DNA of 64,000 bases from Purshia tridentata (taxonomy: Eukaryota; Streptophyta; Magnoliopsida; Rosales; Rosaceae), in NCBI GenBank assembly GCA_003254885.1, contig QANT01005500.1:1-64000 (forward strand), in the 5' to 3' direction. Under the pieces are notes generated by a model. The model had not been told where the DNA came from and made no database searches. It saw only the letters and a program-made list of their open reading frames with translations. Position 1 is the stretch's first letter. Each line of letters opens with the position of its first letter. The position numbers were made by a program, and so were the translations under genes. Shown in pieces: positions 1-13,045 of this stretch.

Positions 1-457
1 TTTCATAATTTTTAAAATTAATTCATATTAATTATTTTAATTTGAAGAGATAATATGAGTCAAAATTTAAAAAAGTCTATTTTTTGGACCTCAATCTAAA
101 AAATTGGATTTAAGTCTTAATTTAAATTTCTATAAGGTTTTAGTCCAAATGACCCTTCAAAATTGGACATATTTCTAATTATTCATTTTTTTTATTCCAA
201 GGTTTTGGGCTCTTAAGGCTGTATAGCTGCAACAATGGGCTTTCCCTTGCTCCTTTTTATTTTTGGGAAGTATAATTATTGTGGTCCAAATGAGGCCCAT
301 ACTCGTGACTCCTTCTTTGGTTGAATTGGACCATAATCTTAATGGTTAATGCACATAGTTTTCTCATGCTTCGAGTTGCATGCAATTTGAATTTGACAAG
401 CTATATTGATTAAAGTGACTTCAATTTAGGCTAAATCTATAGCTAAGCGCCAACTAA

Positions 458-866
458 GAGCATTCGCAATGGTTTATTTTGGCATCTACTAAATTAAATT
501 ACAATTTTACTTGCAATGGTACAATTTAATAGTTATAATTTTCTTAAAAAAATAAAAATTTGGGACGTCGTTGAAATAAAAAATTAAAAGACGTGTATGT
601 TTCTTTCTCTTTTAAAATATATGATTGTTGGTGACATGTGTCACCCACTCATTTGTCTTCTATTTTCTCTCTTATGCAAGTTTATGTAACATATGAGACT
701 TTTGTCTGATATTATTTCAATTCAATAGAGAGTGCTATTTCATGCGCTCTCTATTGCAATTGCATCAAATACAATGAACTAACCTACACCATTGTAAGTG
801 AATTTTAATCAATTAGTTAAATTTCATGCAATAAAATTGCAATGAACACCACCATTGTGAATGCTC
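458..866. mobile_element. Tourist-like (PIF/Harbinger) MITE
   Basis: A 409-bp AT-rich element bounded by terminal inverted repeats. The left end reads GAGCATTCGCAATGG. The right end, reverse complemented, reads GAGCATTCACAATGG, a 14/15 match. A TAA trinucleotide lies directly outside both ends (455-457 and 867-869). This fits the 3-bp TAA/TTA target duplication of PIF/Harbinger MITEs. It has no coding capacity, so it is non-autonomous. Assignment rests on ends and target site only. Confidence 0.8.
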
Positions 867-1387
867 TAACAACTTCATCCCACCCTATTTTTGTTATTTG
901 TCACAAATTGTTTATGCCTCACACGTACTCATACCACTTGTGCCTACAATCATCACTCTTCACATGTGATAGCTTCCTAGAACCTTTCTATTTTTGAAAG
1001 AAAAATAATATTAGATGAATGATATTTTCTTTTTTTGGTTGATAATTGAGTACATTATATGTTATGATAGTTTATTGAGAATTAAGGCCACAAAAATTGA
1101 CACAGTAACCTATTCCATCAAACTTTATTCAAAGCATTAAAATACAGTGTTACTGATACACAAATAATTGTCGACGAGGCAAGGAGAAGCACCACCACTA
1201 AAGTGCGCTGGGGGTGTATGCGTACTGCCAAATGTAGTAGTGTGTAATAATTAATAAATACAGTAATTGGCCCATCTATTTTTATTCATAAGCTCAAGTT
1301 GATCAACTCAACCACGTCCCATTTCGCGCTTTTTGTTTTCTCAGCCAGGCCTATTCATCTCCCACAAACCACAGTCACAGTACGGTA

Positions 1388-1419
<32 letters not shown>
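1388..1419. repeat. compound (CT)n(CA)n microsatellite
   Basis: A run of CT dinucleotides is followed directly by a run of CA. It lies about 1.5 kb upstream of the first coding exon of the DCD/Kelch gene. CT-rich tracts are common in plant 5' UTRs, so this may mark the leader exon, but no transcript evidence is available. Confidence 0.8.
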
Positions 1420-2546
1420 GACCCTCAGACCCACTGATTTCTCTATTGCTTTGGATTCTACATAGAAAGTGATACAAAATGCAATGATGGATGTGTCTGA
1501 ATCGTATGGTTTGATTAAGATGACGAGCTTCGGAGCTTGGCTTTTGCTAGCTAGTTGCAGAGTTTCATGAATTCTAGGGTTTTAATGTAAGGAACTGTTC
1601 CAATGTGCTTGATTTGGCTGAGAAGAACACTTTTTGGTTATTAAAATAAAAAGAAAAATGGTCTGTGCGGTTTATATCTATGCTTTCCTTTTTTTAACGT
1701 AGTTTTTGGATGGCCTTTTTCTTTGTTTATTTTTTGTTTTGAAACTTTGGATGCTTATTTCTGTAAGCTATTTTGTATTTATTGGGTTTTCTCGTTGCAC
1801 AAATTATAGTATGAATGGGTTTTCTTTTTACTCCTGAATATTCATTTATTTGTTTCCTAATTAGCATTTTCTTATATACGCATTGCTTTACATTTCTTTT
1901 TGACGCAGTATTATGAAAGATTTTCTGAAAGAGTCTTTTTTTAAGATATAAATAATAGTACAAATTACCTGTATCATAGTGTCCTCTAGTTGGACTTGAT
2001 GATAGCACTTGAACCTAATCTAAGTATTAACTTTATCATATTACTGAATAGAAAATATGTATAAGATTTATATATAAAGGGTATGGTCCAAGCTCACATT
2101 ATCAGTGAGGTCTTAAAATGTTGTTGATTGAATTTGCATAACATACAATAATTGCATGCCATGTGTTTGAAGCATGTCCCTCATATGTTCAAATTAACTA
2201 AGAATTTAAACTCAGCTTCTCTAAAACCGTATATTAATTGGTTTCTGAACTATTTTATGGGAACACATTTTGTATTTTTTTTTTCTCACTGAAGCTGTCT
2301 TATGATGCTTTTCAATTTGCAATGTTTATTCTTATGTTGTAGGCTTTCCATTTTATCTTGTTTTGCTCGTATTTGTTCCATTTTATTCTTATTAAAGAAA
2401 CACGATGATGTGATTGACCGACTTTTATTTTGTTACCCATTCAAGCATAAATGAGGAATTGAATTTCAACTAATTCTGTCTTTCTGCTTATAATATGTTT
2501 AGAAAGTATATAAATTTTTTGAAAAGAACACAAAAAAGGATTAAGA

Positions 2547-2856
2547 ACTAGTACACAGGAAGCATAACACTTATGCCTTCTTTCTCCACATGGCATTGCT
2601 AAGTTTCATTCGTTGGTGGTATACTAGTACATGGGAATCATATAACACATATGCCTTAAATCTCCACGCGGCAGAGCTACGTTTCATTCATTGATGGTAT
2701 ACAAGTGCATGGGAATCATATAACGCATATGCCTTGATGTTCCACGCGGCATTGCTATGTTTCATTCATTGGTGGTATACTAGTGCATTGGAATCATATA
2801 ACGCATATGCCTTTATGTTCCACACGGCATTGCTATGTTTCATTCATTGGTAGTAG
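2547..2856. repeat. four tandem copies of a 78-bp unit
   Basis: The motif TATGCCTT recurs at 2572, 2650, 2728 and 2806, an exact 78-bp period. Each unit also contains ACTAGTGCATGGGAATCAT-like sequence and TTTCATTCATTGGTGGTAT-like sequence. The first copy is the most diverged (a 2-bp indel), and copies 3 and 4 are nearly identical. It lies just upstream of the DCD/Kelch coding start. Confidence 0.92.
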
Positions 2857-2951
2857 CCTGCCTGTGTTGTATCACATATATGGCTCTTGTTCTGGGCAGA
2901 TGACTTTTATTTCTTATCCAGGTTTATGATATATCCTGTTTGAATCTGAAA

Positions 2952-5900
2952 ATGGGGGCTGGGAGGAAGACACAGACCTTTAAAGTTAATACAAGTGCGA
3001 CTTCCACTGCAGACCTGACAGGCTACTCCACATCTTTAAGAAATTTGAGGAAGAATCACCTTGGTGGAGTCATATTTGGTTGCAGGAATATCACAATGAA
3101 AGAATGCCTATCTAAACAACTGTTTGGTCAGTGTTATAAACTTTATTGCATGATTTGCTCCTTCTTTTTGCATTTCCCGTTTTCAGATTTTAATTCTGTT
3201 CTGTGTTATTTTTTAATATTTAAATCATTATTCTAGTAATATTTATTATTGAAGTGCATGTTCACCAATTTTTCCTTATCTATGTTATAAATGCATTGAC
3301 ATCTTCATGTTAAATTCCCTTAAATAATCCCCATAAAATTGTAGGCAGTTTGATTGGGTATGCAAAACTTACTGAACTTATTTTTTTGTTGCTTTTGTTC
3401 AGTAATAGTGCTGATTTTTTTGTTTTATATTTAGTTATGGTTCCGTGAACTCATGGGATGTATTCTCAAATTTTCAGGCTTACCAGCTCCACATTTCTTA
3501 TATGTAAAGAATATTGATCCTGGCTTGCCACTGTTTCTTTTCAACTATAGTGATAGGAAACTTCATGGAATCTATGAGGCTGCTAGCCCTGGTAGAATGA
3601 ATATTAACCCATATGGATGGACTACTGATGGTTCAGAGAGGACGCAATATCCTGCACAGGTAGTAGATAAAAGTTTGTCATAATTGGTGTAATTGTCCTG
3701 AGTAATAATTTCATCTTAGACACACTGAAGCTTATACTGATATTTTTATTTTTTCTACCTTAAGGTTCAGATTCGTGTGCGGCTGCTGTGCCAACCACTG
3801 CTCGAGAGTCAGTTTAAACCGATAATTGCTGACAACTACTACACTCAGAATCACTTCTGGTTTGAGCTTGACCATGCTCAAACAAGTAAGCTGATGTCTT
3901 TGTTAGCATCTTTAGCAGTTGCTCCAAGTAAATCTGTACCACAGAATACAGTGAAGTGGAGAACTGATTTTCCAGCTCTTCCCTCACATGACCGAGTAGA
4001 GGAACCTGACTGGGTTGAACCACTTATTTCAGAGGCTGAGCTATTGAACAATTCAAGTCTGAAATTGGATTCTACAACCTTAGTTGGAAGCTACGATCCA
4101 TTCGAAGGTCAATTAGATGTGAAAGAGGTTGAACAAGAGGAGCAGGACCTTGTATACATGAAACTGAAAGAGTTATCTCTTAAACATAATTTTAACAGTG
4201 AAGGTCAAAACATCTCTTTGTCAGGAGATGGCGAAGATGGGAGTGTCATAAATGAAATGACCTTGGAGAACAATGGGAATCCAGGGGAACCACTGGGTTT
4301 AGAGGAGAAGAGGGTAGGGAGTCCTTGCTTCTCTTCTGCGTCAAAGAGTGGAGAGAGTCCTCGGTCTTTGTCTGGGCATCAGTCAGTCATAGCCAAGGTA
4401 AATGATTATTTTAGTAATCCATAAATATAAAGTATAGCTCTTAGTTTTCGTTTATTTGCAACCATTCTCTTATGCATTATTATATTTGTACCAGTTGATT
4501 GAAGAGGTGGACGAGCTAAAGGCTTTTAAGGCAGAACAAACTAAGAAGATCAGTTATTTGGAGGATAAGCTGGTACTTAATACAATGCTATGCTTGTTAA
4601 ACATTGCCATATATTTGTTTCTTTACCTTGTTTCTTCTGCCGAGTCATCTAAACAAACTTAAATAGCATGCATAGCATTTGCTCATCACTGACACTGAAT
4701 TGGTCCATGGCATTTTGATTGCCATATAAAAAAAAAACCATTATTTTGGGACTAAACCAATTATAGTAGTGATTATCTAACAAAAATTCAATATAAAATA
4801 TTGATAATTGCATATTAGTGGCATTTTGCTTTTCCTTGTTAGTTTCTTCATTCAACAATAACAGAAAAGTTGGATTTTTCTTTTGCTAGAACAGAAAATT
4901 CAGAATTAAAATGGTCTAAAGAAAGGTTTCTTTTGCACATCAAAGTCATATTATGAGGCATTAAATACATGATGATTGAAAGCAACCTATAATACTTGTT
5001 TTATTTTTGCTCTTGCCAAAAAGCCAAGAAAGGTGTAAAGGTCTTATTTATATCTCTAGACTTTAAACTTTGTGCTTTAGTCCTTCTCTGTGAAACCATA
5101 TCAGTCATTCATACCTCATGAACTGTCTATAGCAAACGGCACATTGACTTCATCTATTTTATTCCTTGTTTCTTCCTAAATAAGAGTTCTTCTATGCTGA
5201 AATTTCAGGAGCTAGCACAATTAGAGATTCAACGGTTAAAAGTTTGTATGAAGTATGAATCTGAGTCTGCACCTTCCATGGCAGATATTGATGAGACAGT
5301 TACTGAATCATGTGATATGCTGCATCTGGATCCTAATGAGTCAATGTATCTAGCTGGAGGATATGATGGTGAATCATGGCTATTGGCATTAGATTGTTAT
5401 TATCCTTCTCAGGATGTGATAAGATCTCTTAGACCAATGAGCTCAGTTCGTTCATATGCTTCAGTTGCTCACTTGAATGGTGATCTTTATGTAATTGGTG
5501 GTGGAAATAGTCATACATGGTTCGATACAGGTATTGGTCTTGCTCAATTTTAAATTTACTTCTTGACTGAATTGATCTTTTCCTAACTTTTTTGGTCATT
5601 CTTTGAAGTTGAATCATACTGCCCTGCTGATGACCAATGGAAGCTTTGTCCTTCTTTGAGAGAGAAAAAGGGAAGCTTAGCTGCAGCTACTACAAATAAC
5701 AAAATTTTTGCAATGGGTGGTGGGAATGGAATTGATTGCTTTTCAGATGTTGAAATGCTTGATTTAGATGTCGGGCGATGGATCCGCACACAGTCAATGC
5801 TGCAAAAGGTAATATATATTAATATATATGTTTATTTATTTATAAAGGCTGCTTTACAAATTCTCTTTGTATGCATGATGATAATTGTTAATTGCTGTCT

Positions 5901-7350
5901 TCTATTAGTTTAAACATGAAGGCCAATCACGGAATTTTCTCACTTGAATCTTGAAGTTCAAGCTTCTAAACATAGCTCAGGAAATGAAAAATTGATAGTA
6001 GGCTGAATTTAAAACTTTTTCTTGTTTTTCATGTTCATAAATCTTCAAAGTTATCTGTGTATGAGCAAAGGAAAAAAAAAAAAAATTCTGTGAAACATAT
6101 TATTAGATTTTGAAGAAACGCAGATTAATCGTCAAAGCTATCCTGATTTCAACATATTTCTTCTCCTTGAGGCAAAACCCCTTTTCTATGATCTGTTCCT
6201 TGAACAAATTTTCTACCTCATGGTTCCTGATCTGTGCTGCTTTTGTTGTTCCAGCGTTTCGCTCTTGCTGCAGTGGAACTCAATGGTGTGCTTTATGCTA
6301 CTGGAGGGTTTGATGGGAATAGTTATTTAAAGTAAGATATTACCCCTTTTCTATTTATTTATTTTCTCCACGGGTAGAATATTGGAGATCTGTAGTCAAC
6401 ACTATATGCATGAACTGCATGTATATTCATATATATGACTTGAAAATGTTCATATCTCAGGTCTGTTGATAGATTTGACCCCAGAGAACACAGTTGGACC
6501 AGAATTGTATGTATGAATTCGAACAGGGGTTGTCATTCATTGGTTGCTTTTAATGAAAAATTGTAAGTACATTTCTCTCATTTGTTTCGATCGGCATCTC
6601 AACATACCCCCATGATGACCTTAGACATTGATTAAATGCACTTGTACACATATTTTGGTATTATAGCTTGGTATACCTTAGACATTTAGCGTCGTTTCTT
6701 AGTTCTGCTTGATCTATCAGATATACTTGGTTTGATCATCTCTTGCACACAAAAGAAAACCTTCAGAATGTAAGAGAATTAGTGTTTTGGTTGATGTGGC
6801 TCTGATCAAATCCACCCTTCAATTTGAAAAGAAGTACCGAGTATCAATGAATCAAGAGTTATAAACTGGTCATTAGGCTTCAACTGCAAGTTTCACATCT
6901 CTTTTGTTGAATATTGGTGTTTAATTTATTATTTTGATTTCCTTCACATTCATTATCATGGACATTTACTTTTGTAGGTATGCTCTGGGCGGTTTCGATG
7001 GAACTACAATGGTCTCGAGTGTTGAAATTTTTGATCCAAGGCTTGGTTCATGGATGCCAGGGGAAGCAATGAATCACTCCAGGGGATATTCAGCTGCTGC
7101 CGTTGTGAATGAATCTATCTATATAATTGGAGGTGTGAAAGATGGTGACAGCATAGCAGAGACGGTAAGTTACATTTTGCCATGCTTTCCTTCGTATGGA
7201 CACACACTTTTGTGGGTAATATAACAGTTGTATATAATGAACAATGAATGGTAGGTTGAATGCTACAAGGAGGGGCAAGGTTGGCAAGAGATGAACGCAA
7301 GGGCCATTAGTAGAAGGTGCTTCATGTCGGCCATTGCTTTTTCGACCTGA
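2952..7350 (+). CDS. DCD-domain protein with C-terminal Kelch repeats
   Basis: Ten coding exons: 2952-3126, 3478-3659, 3765-4397, 4495-4572, 5209-5530, 5609-5808, 6255-6331, 6461-6562, 6978-7164, 7255-7350. All introns are GT-AG. The product is about 683 aa. Residues ~40-165 form a DCD (development and cell death) domain: it opens with GGVIFGCRN, continues through a KLHGIYEA segment and closes near NHFWFELD. An acidic linker follows, then a short charged helix (~331-380) likely to be a coiled coil. About six Kelch units follow, each with a GG pair and a distant W (for example LAGGYDG, VIGGGN, ATGGFDG, ALGGFDG, IIGGVKDG). Plant DCD proteins respond to stress and programmed cell death; Kelch propellers bind proteins. 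The nearest Arabidopsis relative I recall is At5g01660. An in-frame TTG lies 12 nt upstream, so the first ATG was chosen. Confidence 0.92.
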
Positions 7351-7833
7351 TGGTGCAATCTTACATGCTGTTAATATCTAGATAAATGAAAGTCTTTTTG
7401 TCATAAGACCCGTTAATAGCAAGAGCATGTATAGGGGAAGGTCTTTTCTTAACCAAAACGAGAGTAATGACCCAAAAAAAGTGGAAGGTCTTTTTGTTTA
7501 TTGAAGATATGCTGGTGTATCGGGTTGGCCTGCTAAGCACTGGGCTCTTAGTATAATTGCATTTCATGGGCTAAAAAATGTTCTTGTAAATCATGGTCAG
7601 TATTAAATAGTGATTTTCAAATCTTGAGGCTAAGCTTGATTCTCTAGGGCAAGACAGTGAAGAAGTTTTTGTGATTCGACATTGTGCTTGGGGGGATTTC
7701 AACTTTGTTCAATCCATCAATTATCTCTAGCAGAAATATCGGATGTTATAATCACAATGTATATTTCTTCAATTGACTGAAAAATAAAAACAACCCAATC
7801 ATCTGTTTATTCACCCAAAAAATAACAAACCAC
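7351..7833. other. convergent 3' ends of two genes
   Basis: This short spacer lies between the stop of the DCD/Kelch gene (+) and the stop of SIEL (-). It must hold both 3' UTRs and polyadenylation sites, so the transcripts could overlap tail to tail. No ORF with family similarity was seen. Confidence 0.6.
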
Positions 7834-10800
7834 TCAATCTTTTCCGACCATAGAAAAATAAACTTCCCTTTCTTGGCAAAGATATGTTAGCTCATGCCTT
7901 GGGCCCCAACGTTTGTCCGAGGAGACATCTTCATCCTCAGACAAACATTCCACACAAATACAGACCCTAATTGTAAAAGAAAAGGCTTTTGGAGTTCTGT
8001 AAAACGGTACAGTTAACGTTAATACTCTGATGTCATCACGCCCTCCAAAGAGATTTGAATCCAAAAAGGCAAACTGAGTTGACTCATTGTTTCCATCTAC
8101 AGCCATCTTCACCCACAATCTACTTTCAGCCAAAATGTTATGAAGAGTGATCTGGCATTGTATACCAACAGGCAGTCCTGAGACAAATGGAACAGGATTT
8201 TCAGAGTCATTATCGGGTATCTCCAGCTCTGCCTTTATGTGCTTGAGTCTACCACACAACACGAGCTGCCTGAGGGAGAAACTTTCAAGTACCCTTCTAA
8301 AAAGAAGGGGATTACAGGAAGCTCCATTGAGAGAGGTACCAATTTCAGATGATAGTTTTCCTACTTCAATTATAAACTTGGATGGTTCAACAGATATGAG
8401 AAGAGAATCCACCTGTGACATTGTACGAGAGAGCTTTCTTAAAGTACCAAGCTGGCAGCAAATTTCAACTTTTGACAATTTGAGCGTACAAGTCACAAGT
8501 ATCAGCTCCAAGATATACAGCTCCTCTTCTTTGGACAATCTTATAAATCTACTTCTCAGGTCTCTAAGCCTCGTGTCTAGCTTTCCCAATACAAAGTCCA
8601 ATTCTGCCATACCAGAAGGAAAATTTCTTGAAGGCAGGAAGTTCACCCATGCCTTTGCAAGCAATTTCATTATCTGGATGTATTGCAGTGTAAAGGCAAA
8701 AACACCAGCCGATGAAAGCGAGTCAGAAGTCAATGTTGCCAACTCTTCCCTGCAACTTCTGCATGAGACCATTTTCAAAAATAAATAAAACAAATAAGCA
8801 GTTGGAAAAGAAAAGTATGTATTGAGAAGTTCTGAACAAATATGGCAATCAACTAATAAGCATGAAACAGTGAAACAGGTGATTATGGGGAAAACTATGG
8901 TACCACCTCAAAGTCCTCTGTACTTCACTCGTGAATCCTGATCGTACAAATGGCCAAATGTCCTTCACCTTCGCAAGAATAACGTTCACTGACTTGGTCA
9001 CTTCATCATGCACCTCTACCTGGTATTCTACAAGCGAAGGTCCTACCTCCCTTGGCTCCTTAATTATTGGAGACAAAACTTCACAGGTTCCATCTCTCTT
9101 TTGTTGCAATGGCATTGCAATGGAACCAATTATCTCAGTACTATTACAGGTTGAAACATCACCCTTATGTAAAGACAAGCATGGCTCCCCCGCTTTGAAG
9201 TCAAACTCTATGGCATCCAGTCCTGAAGATCTACTACACTGAGACAAGTAAGCGAAAAGGCTATTTTGATTCATAATGTTACTCAAAGCATGAGAAATCC
9301 TTCCCAAGTACATAACTGCATAAGAAAATATTATAGGTGGAATACTGCAATCACGTTCTTGAGAAAGCGGAGCTGAGATGGCCAGAACCAGCAAGGCGGC
9401 CACTTTCACGCTATCAAAGCCCAACTTGCCATTAGACATTGGCTCCATCTGATAGAACAGGTAGAGAAAGGAAAAATTTTATCAACTTGCAAATAGAAAC
9501 TACAAACAACACAAATGGAAACCAAGGAAAACATAAGAAACAAAATCGACAATTTCAACCCATTTATAGATATAAGGTAATTTCCCAAAGCCTGTAGTAA
9601 AAAAACCAAAGATAGCAAAGCATGATTCAGTATTCTCTTTGGTGCTGTTCTCTGCCATGATTTCAAAAGTCTATTTAGTTTGCTGAAGGTGGCATCAAAT
9701 TAAAAAGCTTTATTAAATAGAATTTTATTTCACATTCAGCTCACAACCTATCATATGATGAATCATGCTTCTTGTTCATTTGAATAGACCCTGTCAGGAA
9801 TGCTTCTTTAGTGTCAGTACTCAGGATTGAAGGCGGTGGTGTTTATTTCTTTTAAGGGTCCTGCAATAGTATATAACTATATATGGAAGCATGCTAACCT
9901 GTGGATAAAACTCCTCAATTATGCAGACTGCAAACTTTCCATGATTTCGTCCAATATGAAACATTAGAGATAATACATCTGCTTCATCCTGGAAATGAGT
10001 ATGTTGAATTAGCTGAGGTAAGAGAAAAGAATAACATATTCAAATGACCAAATTCACTCCCTCCTACTAATTTGAAAAATAAAATCTGCAAGTTTGATCA
10101 AGAAAATATCAATGGAAAGCATACCCGAGGATATATTTCCAAACTTTCTAGAAGGGCATGGATGGTTAATCTGAACATTTCTAAATCTGGAAGCTTCGCC
10201 AATTTAAGTATGTTCTTTGCAGCAGATCTTACAAGGGTATTACTGTCAACCAGAGTGCCAAGAAACTGAAAATCAAATAACAAAACAATATTAGGCAGCA
10301 TGTACTTAAGTCATCTCTTGAAGTTACCTGGTGTAAAGAAATAAAAGTTACCTTTTTTTAACAATTTGACCTAGGAACATACGATATCCAGTAAAGAGAA
10401 GCATTTCAATGACTTCTGCCACCTCATAGTATAAAATGTGTTTTACATTCATAAACAGCAAGTAAATTGCATTCATCAGATATTGATTCATGTGGTATGT
10501 TTTGGAATTATGTATAATTTGAAGATTAGTTACAGGATTCCAAATCATACCATATGCATGTGTGTTTCTTGCACCTTCAGATGGTCAAAGCTAGCCATTT
10601 GATACATAGTTTCAAATGCTTGTAACCTAACAATTATTGAATCATCATTCAGTACACCCATCAGTAGGTTTAAGGCTTCTCCAGCAAACTTGGCAGAGAG
10701 TATGGTCAGTGTACACAAAGAATGACATGCAGCTACTCGCACCTTCAGATTGATCACAAACAGTTTTCAGTTAGAAAGTATGCATATGATAAAGTTCCCT

Positions 10801-12309
10801 TGACGTGAGAGTATAAAAATTTACCTCATGGAATTCATCCTCAAGTCCATGCACTAAAGCTCCAGCAGCACTTGACCCTGAGACTTCTAATTGTTCATCA
10901 GAGCAGTGAGCAATAGATTTCTTTCCCTTATTGATCACCAGGACTCTCTTTGACAGGGTTTGCAAAAGAATGTCCTCAGATACCATTGCTATCTTCCCAA
11001 TGGCATAAAAAGCTTCAACCCTAACCTCCATGCTCATGTCTCTTACCACTGAACAAAGCTACAAACATACACAATGCACGAGACATCAGTGTAGGAGCTC
11101 TACATGATGCTTTTCAAAAATTTAAGACTCTCATTGACCCAGATCGATAGGAAGAGAACGTCCTACCTACCGTATCACAATGCAGGGTGAAAGGGTGGTG
11201 ATTTCCTTAGTGGTCTCCTAGAGAAAATTTGACTTGAACAGATTAGTAAGACTATCTGGCCAATATATATAACTTGATGACACAGACATCTAAAGGGAAG
11301 AGTTTATAACTTGATGACAGTAGAGACCAAAACGCATAAAGCAATGCCAGGATTAAAGTAGACTCAATTAAATGGGTCAAATTGTCTTTAATATTCAACT
11401 AATAAGCAATTACGGGCAATATAATACTAATAAGCAATTACTTTGACAAATACTTCATCGGACCAATACGCCTTTGTCTCCGAATTGCAAGTGACAAGCA
11501 TTTCACCCCACGAACACACCTGTGTATTCATTCATAGTGTACAAAACATAAAGCACGTTAGCACATAAAAATTAAACCCCGAGATAAAGAAGCAGTGAGC
11601 TGTTGTAATGGCACTGATTAACAAAGCTCACCGCCCGAATTGCAGAGGATCGAACGCAATCTTCCATGTCATTTAGAAGCTCAACGGCACGGAAGTAGCA
11701 CCCTGCGATCATGTCACGTTCGTCAAAAACACCGGTCTTGCTCAAACCAACGAGTCCGTCCAATGCCGCTTTCCTCACGTACGGATATGGATCCTTCGTA
11801 AACCCTAGAAAGAGACTGAATAACAAGTAAGGCCGTACACCGAACCTCTCGGCGTTTCGGAGAAGCCATGGCCGTTCAGCTGGAGATGGACTGAAACAAA
11901 GCGAGGCGAATAACCGGTCATCCAGCTCTTCGATGGCGGGGGCAAGGGCTCGGTTGTGCTCTGCGATCGAAGCCAGTGCATCGAGCGAATCGGCGGCGAC
12001 GCGGGTCGACTCGGTGGAGAGGAGCAAGTGGGAACGGACAGAGTTGAATACGGGTACTGAGAGGTGGAGGTGTCGCGAGGCCAGATCGGAGAGGAGCTTG
12101 AGAGTGTGGTGGAGTGCGAGCGGGTCGCGACTGAATTGAAGCGAGCGAGTTAGGGTTTCGACGATGGAAGAGATTGTGGTAGCGGGAGTTGAGGGGTTGA
12201 TGATCAAGGACCTCAGGGAAGCTAGGGTTTCAGGGGAGAGAGGTTCATTGGCTGAAATTGTGGGGAGGTTGAGAGGGTGATGGCACGTGAGGAGCACGTG
12301 TTCCTCCAT
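7834..12309 (-). CDS. SIEL: SIEL-like ARM/HEAT-repeat protein (Integrator subunit 4 family)
   Basis: Eight exons in transcription order: 12309-11632, 11519-11442, 11058-10825, 10742-10551, 10265-10125, 9988-9899, 9448-8907, 8758-7834. The first six are whole numbers of codons. The product is about 959 aa, close to the ~940 aa I recall for Arabidopsis SIEL (At3g08800). The N-terminus starts MEEHVLLTCHHPL. Residues ~30-470 are amphipathic helix pairs typical of ARM/HEAT repeats (e.g. DPYPYVRKAALDGLVGLSK, EDCVRSSAIRAV, MEVRVEAFYAIGKIA). The last two exons form a beta-rich C-terminal region as in INTS4 homologues. SIEL in Arabidopsis binds the mobile transcription factor SHORT-ROOT and promotes its cell-to-cell movement; INTS4 homology suggests an snRNA-processing role. 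ATG 12309 is the first in-frame Met. Confidence 0.9.
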
Positions 12310-12655
12310 TGCAGAGGTCGAGCTTGGTTCTGCTACACTCCCGTGTTTCAAAAGGAAAAAAACCCCGGGAACACACAAAGGGGATCAAAACCCGCCTTCT
12401 TTTTTTGGTGTGTGTTAGAAAGAGGTTTATGGAGGAGAGTCAAAACCCGCCTTTTTAGTAACAGACTTGGGCCGGTTAATGGGTTATGTCTTTTGGGTGC
12501 GATCCAGTAATTCAAGTAGCATTGTCCAGCTCATATGTAATCTTTTTGGGCCCAGTCATATAGTGGAGCTTGGTTTTTGCCCTGACTATCAACCACTCTA
12601 ATTTCTTTCCAATTTTTCTTGTAAAACCCCTTTAATTCTCTAAGAACAATTTTCT

Positions 12656-13045
12656 GGTCACCCTCAAGGTCCATCCCACCCCTCGATTTTATAATTTCGA
12701 TAATGTTGACGCATAATCGAAACCGTTCATATTTTAGATCACCTATTATAGATCATCTATGCAAAAAATCAACTCAATCGGAAATCATTTGATTATAGAA
12801 TTGTTGTCAATTAAATAGAAAAAATTAACGGTTTAGTCAAAAAATCACTCTTTAATTCGGAACCATTCATTTTTTCTCTTTAATTGACAACAATTATATA
12901 ACCAAATGATATCTGATTGAGTTGATTTTTTGCATAGATGATCTATAATAGGTGATCTAAAATATGAACGGTTCCAATTATGCGTCAACATTGTCGAAAT
13001 TATAAAATCGAGGGGTGGGGTGGACCTTGAGGTCACCCCTTGGGG
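12656..13045. mobile_element. fold-back (long inverted repeat) MITE-like element
   Basis: Two arms of about 175 bp are near-perfect reverse complements around a centre at ~12832-12863. The left arm reads GGTCACCCTCAAGGTCCA, then CCCACCCCTCGATTTTATAA. The right arm ends in TTATAAAATCGAGGGGTGG followed by TGGACCTTGAGGTCACCCC. It has no coding capacity. The whole unit would form a hairpin if transcribed. A diverged relative lies at about 46490-46755. Superfamily is not assigned because I see no clear target-site duplication. Confidence 0.8.

Larger units (their letters stand above)
867..2951. other. 5' flank and probable leader intron of DCD/Kelch gene
   Basis: No convincing coding sequence. 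It contains the CT/CA microsatellite, AT-rich DNA, and a four-unit 78-bp tandem repeat at 2547-2856. Because the repeat ends about 100 bp before the start codon, and CT-rich leader-like sequence lies near 1.4 kb, much of 1.5-2.9 kb may be a 5' UTR intron. This is inference. Confidence 0.4.
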
